From assembly GCA_964483985.1 (NCBI GenBank), contig CAZADS010000100.1:11721-75720 (forward strand): DNA of 64,000 nt, written 5' to 3'. Shown piece after piece: positions 54,897 through 63,783 of this stretch. The notes beneath the pieces are model-generated. The model was not told the DNA's origin, made no database searches, and worked only from the letters and a program-made list of their open reading frames with translations. The stretch's first letter is position 1. Each line of letters starts with the position of its first letter. A program made the translations under genes and the position numbers. The stretch comes from CAZADS01 sp964483985. GTDB taxonomy: Bacteria > Pseudomonadota > Alphaproteobacteria > Thalassobaculales > Thalassobaculaceae.

Positions 54897-56165
54897 TTAA
54901 CTTTGGAAGCTTCGCCCTTTTTGAATTGCTTTATGTCCAAGTTTGTTTCGGACTTTATCCATTACAAATTCCACCGCCATACGTTGAGATAAATTTGGGT
55001 CAGCAAGATCGACAGGATCAGCATTTTGTGTATCGGATAACAGTGATAAACCAATACCTAGCAGACGAAATTGTCGTCCATTTAATTCTTTGGTCAAAAT
55101 TGGGAGGGTAGCACGGTACAGCTGATCCGCTAACTGCGTTGGAGTATTTAATGTGACGCGTCGTGTTACAATTTTGAACCCTGATGTCTTTAATTTCAAT
55201 GTGATTCCTTTGCCGCTAATGCCTTTCGTCTTTATTCGGCTCGATAAGTTTTCGCAGAGGTTCCAAAGAATTGGGCTCATAGTTTCAATAGAATTTAAGT
55301 CACTGTTAAACGTTGTTTCTGTGGAAACGCTTTTAGTTTTTGACGTTGGATTAACAATTCGTTCGTCAGTCCCTCGAGAAAATCGAGCGAGTTTTTTTCC
55401 GACAATTCCATAACGTTTTATAAGGAAGTTCTCATTTGCTCTTTGTAAATCACCTATCGTCTGAAATCCGTCTCTCTGCAGTTTCTGATGAAGTTTATTT
55501 CCTACACCCCATATCGTATGCACAGGACGAGGAGATAAAAATGCCGTTGCATCAGTTTTTCCAATAACACTAAACCCCCTAGGTTTATCTATATCAGAAG
55601 CCATTTTAGCTAAAAACTTGTTAAAGCTTAACCCAATAGACACGTGAATACCCGTCTCATTAAAAATTCGAGCAGCGAGATTTACTAGTGTTTCTGCTGG
55701 AGGTGCTTGATGTAGCCGCTGTGTCCCTTTTAAATCAAGAAATGCCTCATCTATTGAAATGGTTTCTACCAGTGGTGTTGTTTCCAGCATTAATTTATGT
55801 ATTTGATTTCCCACTTTGGAATACTTGTTCATGTTAGGGCGAATCACGACAGCTTTTGGACAAACCGCCATTGCTTTAAACATTGGCATGGCGGACTTAA
55901 CACCATAAATTCTAGCTATATAACACGCGGTAGCTACTACGCCTCTTTTTCCTCCTCCTACAATAACTGGTTTATCTAAAAGTTCAGGATTATCTCTTTT
56001 TTCCACGCTTGCATAGAAGGCATCGCAATCAACGTGGGCAATTGATAATTGGTTTAATTCAATATGGCTGATTAATTTAAATGAACCGCAGTTGAAACAC
56101 TCTTTATGCTGGGGGTGTTCTTGCCAAGTTAGGCATTCACGGCAAAGACATATTAATTTATCGAT
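54897..56165 (-). CDS. dinB: DNA polymerase IV with zinc-binding N-terminus; probable ATC start
   Basis: DinB is a Y-family translesion polymerase. Motifs present are HVDCDAFYASVE with the metal Asp, ETISIDEAFLD with the second metal pair, the thumb helix-hairpin-helix and the little-finger domain. The first canonical in-frame start, GTG 56006, falls inside the first motif and would lose the catalytic Asp. Upstream the frame stays open to a TAA at 56181-56183 with no ATG, GTG or TTG. The perfect AAGGAG at 56172-56177 points to an ATC codon at 56163-56165 (6-nt spacing). From there the protein is 422 residues and includes the C-R-E-C/C-F-N-C zinc segment typical of alphaproteobacterial DinB. 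Confidence 0.85.
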   Translation of the reverse strand: MDKLICLCRECLTWQEHPQHKECFNCGSFKLISHIELNQLSIAHVDCDAFYASVEKRDNPELLDKPVIVGGGKRGVVATACYIARIYGVKSAMPMFKAMAVCPKAVVIRPNMNKYSKVGNQIHKLMLETTPLVETISIDEAFLDLKGTQRLHQAPPAETLVNLAARIFNETGIHVSIGLSFNKFLAKMASDIDKPRGFSVIGKTDATAFLSPRPVHTIWGVGNKLHQKLQRDGFQTIGDLQRANENFLIKRYGIVGKKLARFSRGTDERIVNPTSKTKSVSTETTFNSDLNSIETMSPILWNLCENLSSRIKTKGISGKGITLKLKTSGFKIVTRRVTLNTPTQLADQLYRATLPILTKELNGRQFRLLGIGLSLLSDTQNADPVDLADPNLSQRMAVEFVMDKVRNKLGHKAIQKGRSFQS

Positions 56166-56326
56166 GGCACACTCCTTTGCTTATTAAACTTGAGTGCCTA
56201 AGTTTGAATATAATTTTAAGTGAGAACAACAAAATTAGTTTTACCAAGGTAACCTTAAAATATTAATATAGAGGGGGTATGAAGTAGGATTTACGCAGTT
56301 AAAAAGCACAATATTTCCAAATAAAT

Positions 56327-57373
56327 TTAGTAGCCACGTTCCCAATCAATCACATTTTCCAAGTTTTTACCGGCCAAGTAGCGTTTTAAATTTTCAACAA
56401 ATAGATCATTCCCTCTATGACTATTAATATCTGAAGCTGCCGATATGTGTGGTGTAATTACCACTCGGTTGTCGTTCCATAGTTGAGGATTTGGCGTGTG
56501 TTCAAATTCTCCATCGTAAACGTCGAGCATTACACCTCGGAGCTTATTGGTGTTCAAAGTCCAGAGTAGTGCGTCCTCATCTATAATTTCTCCTCGCGCG
56601 ATATTCAATATTACTGCTCCGTCTTTCATTGCATCAAAAGCCTCATAGCTGATCATTTTTTCTGTCTCTGCGGTCCATTGGCAGCAAATGCAAACAAAAT
56701 CACTTTCTCGGAGCAACATAATTAGTTCGTCAGTACCACAAACTTTTGCAAAGCCCTCTATCGTTCCGACGGGTTTCCGTTTAGTTCCGATTACACGCAT
56801 GCCAAGATTTGCACAAAGTCTTCCAACTTCTCTTCCAATCCCTCCGGCCCCAACCACGCAAACAGTCTTTCCAGCCACCTGTTTTGGGTTGTAATTGTGA
56901 GCGTGAAAGTATTCCTGTTTTCTATCCAATTCAGCGTTGTTCAATCCCTTAGCAAAATAAAGAATTCCTGCTAGAGTATATTCAGCTATTGGCAAATTGT
57001 GAGCGTAACTACGAGAAGATGTTACTATGACGTCGGAATTCCACAGATCGCTATTCAGTAAATTTGAGGCTCCGGCTGGTCTCTGATGCACCCATTTTAA
57101 GTTTGGAGATCTTTCTTTTAGATCTAGTGGGAATGGGAAGCCGACAATGATAATTTCGGATTTTGCTAGCAGCTTATCACGGTTGAGCTTATCTCCTTTT
57201 CCATTAGACCCAGCGGAAACGTAACGATTGCAGGTAAAAGATGGCCAGCTTTCTCTAATTTCTCCATCGAACCAACCGGGAACCATTGTTAGAGAAATCG
57301 ACGGTTCGATATCCTGTATTTTCTCTTGAATATACTGCGGCAATGGCGTTAAAGACAAAATATTTAAAGTCAA
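56327..57373 (-). CDS. D-2-hydroxyacid dehydrogenase family protein
   Basis: This NAD-binding D-isomer 2-hydroxyacid dehydrogenase is about 348 residues. The nucleotide loop is VVGAGGIGREVGRLC (about 150-165), with the catalytic Arg in NIARGEIID and the His in VVITPHISAA; the acid lies in MLDVYDGEFEHTP. The start is a TTG whose last bases overlap the TGA of the upstream ThDP gene (TTGA), with GGGAGG 7 nt before it; this coupling decides the start over 57388. It probably reduces a 2-oxo acid or acts after the ThDP enzyme. Confidence 0.86.
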   Translation of the reverse strand: MTLNILSLTPLPQYIQEKIQDIEPSISLTMVPGWFDGEIRESWPSFTCNRYVSAGSNGKGDKLNRDKLLAKSEIIIVGFPFPLDLKERSPNLKWVHQRPAGASNLLNSDLWNSDVIVTSSRSYAHNLPIAEYTLAGILYFAKGLNNAELDRKQEYFHAHNYNPKQVAGKTVCVVGAGGIGREVGRLCANLGMRVIGTKRKPVGTIEGFAKVCGTDELIMLLRESDFVCICCQWTAETEKMISYEAFDAMKDGAVILNIARGEIIDEDALLWTLNTNKLRGVMLDVYDGEFEHTPNPQLWNDNRVVITPHISAASDINSHRGNDLFVENLKRYLAGKNLENVIDWERGY

Positions 57374-59055
57374 GAAGAAGCCTCCCAAGCTAATGGCGCC
57401 AAAGCATTAATGTCACTTACAACATCAATAACACTAGGGCGATTTGCTGATAAGGCTTTTCTATAAGCTGGACCAATGTCATCTGGGTTTTCCACTCGAA
57501 TGCCAAGTGCTCCCATATTTTCGGCAATCCGAGCAAAATTAGTTTTGTTCTGAACCCAAAGTTCTTTAGATCGTGTAGTTATATTGCCGTCATAGAGTTC
57601 TCTCATTCGGTTTAACGCCTGGTTTCCTGATTGGTTGTTATTAATTACAGTTACTGTGTTAATGCCGCACCTTACCGCTGTTTCGATTTCTGCCATGTGG
57701 TACCAAAATCCTAGGTCGCCTATGAAACATAAAACCGGCCGAGTTGGTAATCCACATTTTACGCCAATTGAAGCTGGAAGGGCCCATCCAAGATGTCCGG
57801 CGCTCCGGATATATTTTTGCCGATGATGTTTTATTTCGAACATGCCCCCCATCCACATACCAGAATGACCCGTATCGACGACTATTACAGCATCTTGCGG
57901 CGCATTGTTTGATAACTCGCAAACAATCCTTTCTGGGCGAATCGGAATTGCATTCGACCTATAGATCGATTCGAAGTCAGTTTTGTAAGCTTTTTTTATA
58001 GACTGGACCTTGTTAATCCATTTCTCTCTACTTTTTGGAAGAGGAGTATTTACTTCCAACATATGTTCGAGAGTGACTTTGAGGTCACCTACCACACTTA
58101 CATCGTTAACATAATTCCTACCAACCACTCCGGGATCGATATCAATCTGGATAGTCGAAGTATTTTGTGGAGGTATAGTCCAAAAATGTGTTGTCATTCC
58201 GCCGGCGCGTGTTCCCATAAAGATAATTAGATCGGATTCTGCCACGACTTGATTGGCGCAGCGTCGGGAGTAGGTGCCCACAACCCCAACAGAAAATTTG
58301 TTGTCTTCAAGTATTGAGTCTTTGGCTGTTAAAGATGTTGCGATGGGGATCTGCATTGTTTCTGAAAAACGGTTTAATGCGTCTCTAGCGTCGGACATCA
58401 CTACGCCTCCGCCAGCAATTATAACTGGTTGATTTGCTTGAGAAATACGATGAACAGCCTCACGGACGGTTTTGGGATCGGGGTGCGGTCGATCTGGCGG
58501 GACTTGACCGTATTTCGGTTCAGTGATTTCATCATAATCTATTTCTGCATCTTCGATCGCCTGACCAGAATTGCCAGCTAACTGAAGGTGTACTGGACCT
58601 GGACATCCGCTGGTTGACATTCGAAACGCTTGTCTCAACATGTCAGGCAGACGTTTGGGGTCGTCAATGGCGGAGTTCATTTTTGTATAAGGTGTAAAGG
58701 CAGGTAGATCATCTACTTCTTGGTACGCCCAACGATCGCGATGATTTGCCTCACGTCCTCCAGTAAACGCTATTAACGGAGCTTTAGCGAGATGGGCATC
58801 TCTTATTCCGGCGCACAAATTTAGTGCTCCGACAATTTGAGCCATGCAAATGCCAGGACGGCCCGTAGCTCGGGCATATCCGTCCGCCATATATGCTGCT
58901 CCAGCTTCTGAATGGGCATGCACCCGCATAATATTAGTGCGTCTCTCGAGTTCTCTAAGCATTTTTCGGAGAACCGCTGGTAGGAAAAACACATGAGTAA
59001 CACCGTAACTTTCTAACATATCAGCTATAATTGCTGCGACGGTTTGCTTTGCCAT
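57370..59055 (-). CDS. ThDP-dependent enzyme, acetolactate synthase-like
   Basis: The 561-residue ThDP enzyme has Glu50 in the HSEAGAAYMADGYAR motif, a central domain, and the C-terminal cofactor motif as IGDLGFWYHMAEIE...NNN. The usual GDG is GDL here, but the metal-binding Asp and the Asn are kept. It forms a 4-nt-overlap pair with the D-2-hydroxyacid dehydrogenase gene. No regulatory small subunit is near. The substrate cannot be read; a benzoylformate-type decarboxylase or carboligase is possible. Confidence 0.82.
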   Translation of the reverse strand: MAKQTVAAIIADMLESYGVTHVFFLPAVLRKMLRELERRTNIMRVHAHSEAGAAYMADGYARATGRPGICMAQIVGALNLCAGIRDAHLAKAPLIAFTGGREANHRDRWAYQEVDDLPAFTPYTKMNSAIDDPKRLPDMLRQAFRMSTSGCPGPVHLQLAGNSGQAIEDAEIDYDEITEPKYGQVPPDRPHPDPKTVREAVHRISQANQPVIIAGGGVVMSDARDALNRFSETMQIPIATSLTAKDSILEDNKFSVGVVGTYSRRCANQVVAESDLIIFMGTRAGGMTTHFWTIPPQNTSTIQIDIDPGVVGRNYVNDVSVVGDLKVTLEHMLEVNTPLPKSREKWINKVQSIKKAYKTDFESIYRSNAIPIRPERIVCELSNNAPQDAVIVVDTGHSGMWMGGMFEIKHHRQKYIRSAGHLGWALPASIGVKCGLPTRPVLCFIGDLGFWYHMAEIETAVRCGINTVTVINNNQSGNQALNRMRELYDGNITTRSKELWVQNKTNFARIAENMGALGIRVENPDDIGPAYRKALSANRPSVIDVVSDINALAPLAWEASS

Positions 59056-59151
59056 TTTTCGTGTCCTTATTAAGTGGGTGATTCAAATCTGCTCGGAGTT
59101 ATGGCAGTTACGGTTGCCTAGTTTGACATTTAAAATTTTCTTTTAAATTTA

Positions 59152-59188
59152 TTTTTCCATTTGTTTTAGATTCATTCTAATGGAAAAA
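59152..59188. repeat. Perfect 10-bp inverted repeat upstream of the ThDP gene
   Basis: TTTTTCCATT (59152-59161) and AATGGAAAAA (59179-59188) pair exactly around a 17-nt loop; a competing inner stem TTAGA/TCTAA is also possible. The A-rich 3' side on both strands means it cannot act as a normal terminator. It lies between the asparaginase and ThDP genes, about 97 bp upstream of the ThDP start. Confidence 0.55.
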
Positions 59189-59205
59189 CCTATCTGACAT
59201 CTTTT

Positions 59206-60213
59206 TTAATAGGTATCAAATATCCTTTGTATTTCCTCCGGGTCGTTAGTTTGAGTTAAAGCTACCATGCATAAAACCCTGGATTTTGCAGGACTGAGAT
59301 TATCGGCTGCAATAATACCCTGTTGTCTCATAGAAGTTCTCCGGAGGACGCGACCACTTCCGGCTCTAGAGCTGTACACTATAATTATATTTTTCTGGAG
59401 CGCGGCTTTAACAGTATCGATTTGGACGGGAGTTGGTAGGCCCGGAGCGAGAGTGGCCATTACAATTGCCCGGGTGCCGACCTCCATGAATGCCTTAATT
59501 GCCGTTCCATCAGCCCCAGCATAACTGGGTACAATGTCCACGCGCGGTAATGTACTTATGGCCCTAATATCGAATTCCGTATTGATTGTATGAGGCCGTG
59601 TAGGCTTTCTATATATTGCTATGTGCCCATCTGGATCTGAGTAGCCGAGCATTCCTAAATCGGGGCTTTGAAATGTTTCTAGACGTAGGGTGGAGGTTTT
59701 TGTAACTTCTCTGGCTGCTTGAATTTCTTCATTAAGTAATGCGACAACTCCCAAGCCTCTAACTTCCTGGGATCCAGCTGTTCTAACAGCCGATAACAAA
59801 TTACTACCTGCATCAGTGGCGAAGCCTGAAGACGGCCGTTGTGCTCCTATTATAACGATCGGTAATTGAGTTTTAACAGTGAGATTTAGAAAATATGCAG
59901 TTTCTTCAAGGGTAGCGGTCCCATGAGTGATAACTATTCCGTCAATATCAGTTTCAGTTCGATCAATATCATGTATTTTTTGAGCAATCGCTAACCAGTC
60001 ATCTGGGTTTATTCCTGAGCTTGAGACTTGAATTACGTCAAAAGGAATGATTTCAGCAACTTCTGAAACTTCGGGAAATAAAGCTAAAATTTCAGAAATA
60101 AAAAGCCTACTTCCAAATTCCATGTATTCCCAAACATCCAGGCTATTTCTGCCGGTATATGAAATTGTTCCTCCAGTACCTAGAAAGGCGATACGCGGTT
60201 TGTTTTTCCCCAT
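59206..60213 (-). CDS. Asparaginase family protein with altered active site
   Basis: The 335-residue protein has the asparaginase/glutaminase fold, with the first catalytic Thr in GTGGTIS (13-16), the S-x-GINPDDW segment and the Lys in AREVTKT (Lys172). The second catalytic motif is HGTATLEET (97-105), where Ala100 replaces the conserved Asp of HGTDT that holds the substrate amino group in L-asparaginases. Either the substrate differs (an amide or lactam without the alpha-amino group) or this is a variant subfamily. It has no clear signal peptide, so it is probably cytoplasmic. It is 150 bp upstream of the ThDP gene on the same strand. Confidence 0.83.
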   Translation of the reverse strand: MGKNKPRIAFLGTGGTISYTGRNSLDVWEYMEFGSRLFISEILALFPEVSEVAEIIPFDVIQVSSSGINPDDWLAIAQKIHDIDRTETDIDGIVITHGTATLEETAYFLNLTVKTQLPIVIIGAQRPSSGFATDAGSNLLSAVRTAGSQEVRGLGVVALLNEEIQAAREVTKTSTLRLETFQSPDLGMLGYSDPDGHIAIYRKPTRPHTINTEFDIRAISTLPRVDIVPSYAGADGTAIKAFMEVGTRAIVMATLAPGLPTPVQIDTVKAALQKNIIIVYSSRAGSGRVLRRTSMRQQGIIAADNLSPAKSRVLCMVALTQTNDPEEIQRIFDTY

Positions 60214-60453
60214 TTTGTTTCACCCTTTCGGAGAATCAATCATTTAAAGGAATAGATTAAAGTAGTTTCTAACATTATTGGTGATATTGTTGATTTCACC
60301 ATATAGGTCTAGATAAATATGTACTATTGAAATGAAGTCTAAGTTTGATAGTTTGGCTTAACAGAGCAGTAGTTTGAATGAATTTAATACCCACCGAGTG
60401 CAAAGTGAACAAAGAAAAAACAAGATGATTTCATTGTCCAAAGCACGACGGCG

Positions 60454-60996
60454 ATGATTTTAGAACATACTAATGAAATGCTTAAGATAGCTTATTATAT
60501 AGATTGTTTATCCGCGACTGTGGGCGGAGCGGCTGCTACATTGGTCTTGCCTTTAGGTTTAATTATGACCTACGAAGCTTTGGCGCGTTTTCTTCTCAAT
60601 CTTCCAACTTTCTGGGCTTACGAGCTTAGCTACATGCTGACAGGAGCGCATTTCGCCCTAGGTATTGCTATGGTTACCTATAAAGGTGAACATATACGGA
60701 TAGATTTTCTCTATGCCCGTATGTCGATTTTTCAAAAATCGGTATTAGATTTCTTGATACTGCTGTTTTGTATGGTGCCGGTAGTAATAGGTATTACCTG
60801 GGCGTTGATTAACCATGCCTGGTCCGCCTATTTATTAGGTGAAGTATCGGGAGAATCAGGTTGGAATCCCTTAATTTGGCCAGTAAGGGCTGCTGTAGCA
60901 TTTGGGTTTTTAATTTTTACCCTTCAGTTAGTTGCTGAGACGATTAAAACGGCCTCAAGAATTTTTTATTTTCCACAGTCGAAGCAGAAAAAGTAG
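60454..60996 (+). CDS. TRAP transporter small permease (DctQ type)
   Basis: This is the small membrane subunit of a tripartite ATP-independent periplasmic transporter, 180 residues with four hydrophobic helices. It has the family pattern around FLLNLPTFWAYELSYMLTGAHFALG and KGEHIRIDFLYARM. Na+-driven TRAP systems import carboxylates and related acids with the help of a DctP binding protein. The large permease follows after 4 nt. No DctP gene is present upstream or downstream within the window. Confidence 0.88.
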   Translation: MILEHTNEMLKIAYYIDCLSATVGGAAATLVLPLGLIMTYEALARFLLNLPTFWAYELSYMLTGAHFALGIAMVTYKGEHIRIDFLYARMSIFQKSVLDFLILLFCMVPVVIGITWALINHAWSAYLLGEVSGESGWNPLIWPVRAAVAFGFLIFTLQLVAETIKTASRIFYFPQSKQKK

Positions 60997-61000
60997 AGCA

Positions 61001-62311
61001 GTGGACATCGTTTATTGGATGTTTCCGGTATTGTTGATCCTAATTTTTCTTGGGGTGCCGATTGCATTTGCTCTGATGTCCGCGGCGTTTGTTTTTGGTG
61101 TTATTCGGTTTGGTGAGAATGCGTTTTTCGTTTTTATGCACAAAGTTGACGATATTACTGGAGCATCCATTCTAGCTGCTGTTCCCTTATTCGTATTTAT
61201 GGGAGCTATGTTAGAAAAATCGGGTACAGCCGAACGACTATTTGATGCTATTCATCTATGGACACAAAAACTCCCGGGGGGATTGGCTCTCGGAACAATA
61301 ATCATGTGCGTTATTTTTGCCGCCTGTAGCGGAGTCATAGGAGCTACGGAAACGGTCGTTGGTTTGTTGGCAACTCCAGTAATGTTGCGCCATGGCTATG
61401 ATAAAGCATTAATTTCAGGGACAATAACTGCTGGAGGTTCCTTGGGAGCTATTATACCGCCGTCAGTAGTTGTGATTATTTTAGCCGCGGTTTCCGAGTT
61501 GTCATTGGGTGATATGTTCATTGGTATGTTCATACCAGGATTACTTATGGCACTTTTGTATATGTTATACATCGCTGGTCGTTGCTTTTTGGACCCGTCA
61601 GCCGGACCAAAAATTCTACACCCGGATAGCTCACTACCTATGGTTGCTAAACTTAACCTAACGGCAAAAGCACTATTCCCCCCACTTATACTGATCACAG
61701 CAGTCTTGGGTAGTATCATGGCGGGGGTTGCGGCCCCGACAGAGGCGGCAGCTGTGGGGGCGATAGGTACAGTTTTACTCACGGTTTTTTACCGAACATT
61801 TAAATTCCGGGTAATGTTAGAGGCTATGATAAAAACATTAAGCGTCACGGCGATGATTCTTACAATCGTCGTGGGAGGGACGATGTTCGCTAGCGTCTTT
61901 TTATCTTCTGGAGGTTTTGAAGCCGTTAGATCTGTGTTGGCGTTTTGGGATTTGGGGTCTTGGGGGACCTTAATTCTTATACTTACATTGGTCTTTCTAG
62001 CCGGTTTTGTTCTAGATGGATTGTCTATAATTCTTATCCTGGTACCTATAGGATTCCCATTGATAAAAGGGTATGGCTTTGATCCAATCTGGTTTGCCGT
62101 TTTATTCTTAGTTGTTAAACAAACCAGCTACCTGACCCCTCCTATGGCTGGAGCAATTTTCTATTTTAGATCTATTGCTCCACCAGACATTAAGCTTTCA
62201 CATATGTACAGGGGAGTAATTCCATTCATAGTTCTGGATCTTATAGTACTTACTTTGGTGATGATTTTTCCCGAGCTTGCGCTTTGGTTACCAAAAAAAA
62301 TATTGGGTTAA
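61001..62311 (+). CDS. TRAP transporter large permease (DctM type)
   Basis: This is the large membrane subunit that forms the transport path, with about 12 hydrophobic segments and family motifs GVPIAFALM, AACSGVIGATETVVG, GGSLGAIIPPSVVVII and GVAAPTEAAAVGA. GTG 61001, just after the small permease stop, gives 436 residues, the usual size; an upstream ATG inside the small permease gene (60932) is less likely, and ATG 61019 is possible. The substrate is unknown. Confidence 0.9.
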   Translation: MDIVYWMFPVLLILIFLGVPIAFALMSAAFVFGVIRFGENAFFVFMHKVDDITGASILAAVPLFVFMGAMLEKSGTAERLFDAIHLWTQKLPGGLALGTIIMCVIFAACSGVIGATETVVGLLATPVMLRHGYDKALISGTITAGGSLGAIIPPSVVVIILAAVSELSLGDMFIGMFIPGLLMALLYMLYIAGRCFLDPSAGPKILHPDSSLPMVAKLNLTAKALFPPLILITAVLGSIMAGVAAPTEAAAVGAIGTVLLTVFYRTFKFRVMLEAMIKTLSVTAMILTIVVGGTMFASVFLSSGGFEAVRSVLAFWDLGSWGTLILILTLVFLAGFVLDGLSIILILVPIGFPLIKGYGFDPIWFAVLFLVVKQTSYLTPPMAGAIFYFRSIAPPDIKLSHMYRGVIPFIVLDLIVLTLVMIFPELALWLPKKILG

Positions 62312-62355
62312 GGTAGTTTTTTAACGTAATAGACAATTATTAAAATGGTAGGCCT

Positions 62356-62391
62356 ATGAAGAATAATATAACCGAAAAAAAAATAAAGTGA
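62356..62391 (+). other. 11-codon mini-ORF with an A9 tract overlapping the MFS start
   Basis: An ATG at 62356 opens a short frame (MKNNITEKKIK) that ends in TGA at 62389-62391, overlapping the GTG start of the MFS gene. It contains nine consecutive A (62375-62383). A -1 shift of the ribosome, or one extra A in the tract, would join it to the MFS frame. GGTAGG lies a few bases before the ATG, whereas the GTG has no ribosome binding site. Confidence 0.4.
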
Positions 62392-63590
62392 CTGCTTCAC
62401 CTTTTGTATTATTAAACGACCCCAAATTTTTGAGAGTTTGGGCGATAGGTCTCATTGGAAATACAATGAGATGGCTTGAAATGCTAGCTATCGGCATTTT
62501 TGTGTTTCAAATAACTCAATCGGCACTTTTGGTTGTTTTAATGACTATAGCTAGGCAATTGCCATTGGCTTTATTTGGGACTTTCATAGGTCCATTTTCG
62601 GAGAGAGCTAATCGGAGACATCTACTCATTGCTGCTTTTACCTTAATGACGTTATCTACCGCTATAATGATGGGATTAGCAATCTCGAAAGAAATAGAAA
62701 TTTGGCAGATTGTCATTTGTGTTTTTATTAACGGTAGTTGTTGGGCTTTTGACTATCCAGTGCGTCGAACACTACTTGGTGAATTTGCGGGTTCCGATCG
62801 TTTGGGTGCAGGAGTTTCCCTAGATGCTGCTACCAATAACATTACTCGGATGGCGGGACCTTTTGCAGGGGGTATTTTGTATGGATCAATTGGTCTAGAA
62901 GGTGCTTTGCTAGTATCTGGAATATCGCATTTCGTTTGCGTGGTGATATCTATTTCACTTGTCTACAAAGAGTCAAAGCACCGTAAAACAATTGAGCCTT
63001 ATTTAGTAATGGTTAGACAAGGAATTAATATTGTCCGCAATTCTCCCCAGCTAATAGGGGTATATTGTATAACCATTATCCTCAATGTTTTTGGGTTCCC
63101 ATATGCGGCATTGGTGCCGGTCCTTGGGGGAGTGGTATATCAAGTCCAGCCGGCAATGGTAGGTTTACTTTCTGCTGCTGAAGGGGGGGGCGCATTTATA
63201 GGAGCATTGATCGTTGCTTATATAGCACGAGCTGATTGGTTTAAACGATTATATCTATATGGGGCTATAATTTTCATTTGCGGTATATTTTGTCTGTCTT
63301 TGGTATCCCATTATTGGATGGGGGTGTGTATTCTTTTTGTTTCAGGGTTGGGTATGGCTGGGTTTGGTGCGATGCAGAGTACTCTCGTCCTGATGCTTGC
63401 ACCAGAGGAAGCGAGAGGCCGATTAATGGGATTACTTTCAGTTTGCATTGGCTGCGCACCAATTGGGTTGCTGAATTTGGGTTTATTGGCCGATTTTTTT
63501 GGACCTCAGGTAGCTCTCACCATAGTGTCGTCCGTTGGGTTGTTTTTATTGGTGATCGTAATCACATTTATTCCCCAAATCCGTCGGTAA
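62388..63590 (+). CDS. MFS transporter (12-helix)
   Basis: The 400-residue major facilitator protein has 12 hydrophobic segments and the loop 2-3 motif GPFSERANRRHLLIAAF. It resembles exporters of the EntS/MFS_3 branch. The GTG start has no clear ribosome binding site; the upstream mini-ORF and A9 tract raise the possibility that translation begins at 62356 with a shift. It is 76 nt downstream of the TRAP large permease and may be in the same transcript. The substrate is unknown. Confidence 0.82.
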   Translation: MTASPFVLLNDPKFLRVWAIGLIGNTMRWLEMLAIGIFVFQITQSALLVVLMTIARQLPLALFGTFIGPFSERANRRHLLIAAFTLMTLSTAIMMGLAISKEIEIWQIVICVFINGSCWAFDYPVRRTLLGEFAGSDRLGAGVSLDAATNNITRMAGPFAGGILYGSIGLEGALLVSGISHFVCVVISISLVYKESKHRKTIEPYLVMVRQGINIVRNSPQLIGVYCITIILNVFGFPYAALVPVLGGVVYQVQPAMVGLLSAAEGGGAFIGALIVAYIARADWFKRLYLYGAIIFICGIFCLSLVSHYWMGVCILFVSGLGMAGFGAMQSTLVLMLAPEEARGRLMGLLSVCIGCAPIGLLNLGLLADFFGPQVALTIVSSVGLFLLVIVITFIPQIRR

Positions 63591-63783
63591 TGTTGATTGG
63601 AATCTTCCCCTAAATATCTAGAATATATTTTCGGGTTTAGACTTAATATTTAGATTGTTATTTTTATAATTCGTGTTGCGCGCCAGCCCTATATTCAGTA
63701 GGCTCGTACATCATGGGCACAAAATATAGCGGAAATTATAAGTTATAGAAAACCAGCTACAAATTAAATAGCAGGAGATTAAC

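Noticed and set aside
54897..56006. dinB starting at GTG 56006
   Set aside because: It would remove the first catalytic motif and the zinc segment, which are both present in frame upstream.
60425..60457. 10-codon mini-ORF overlapping the DctQ start as ATGA
   Set aside because: It has no ribosome binding site and no conserved feature; short overlaps of this kind occur by chance.
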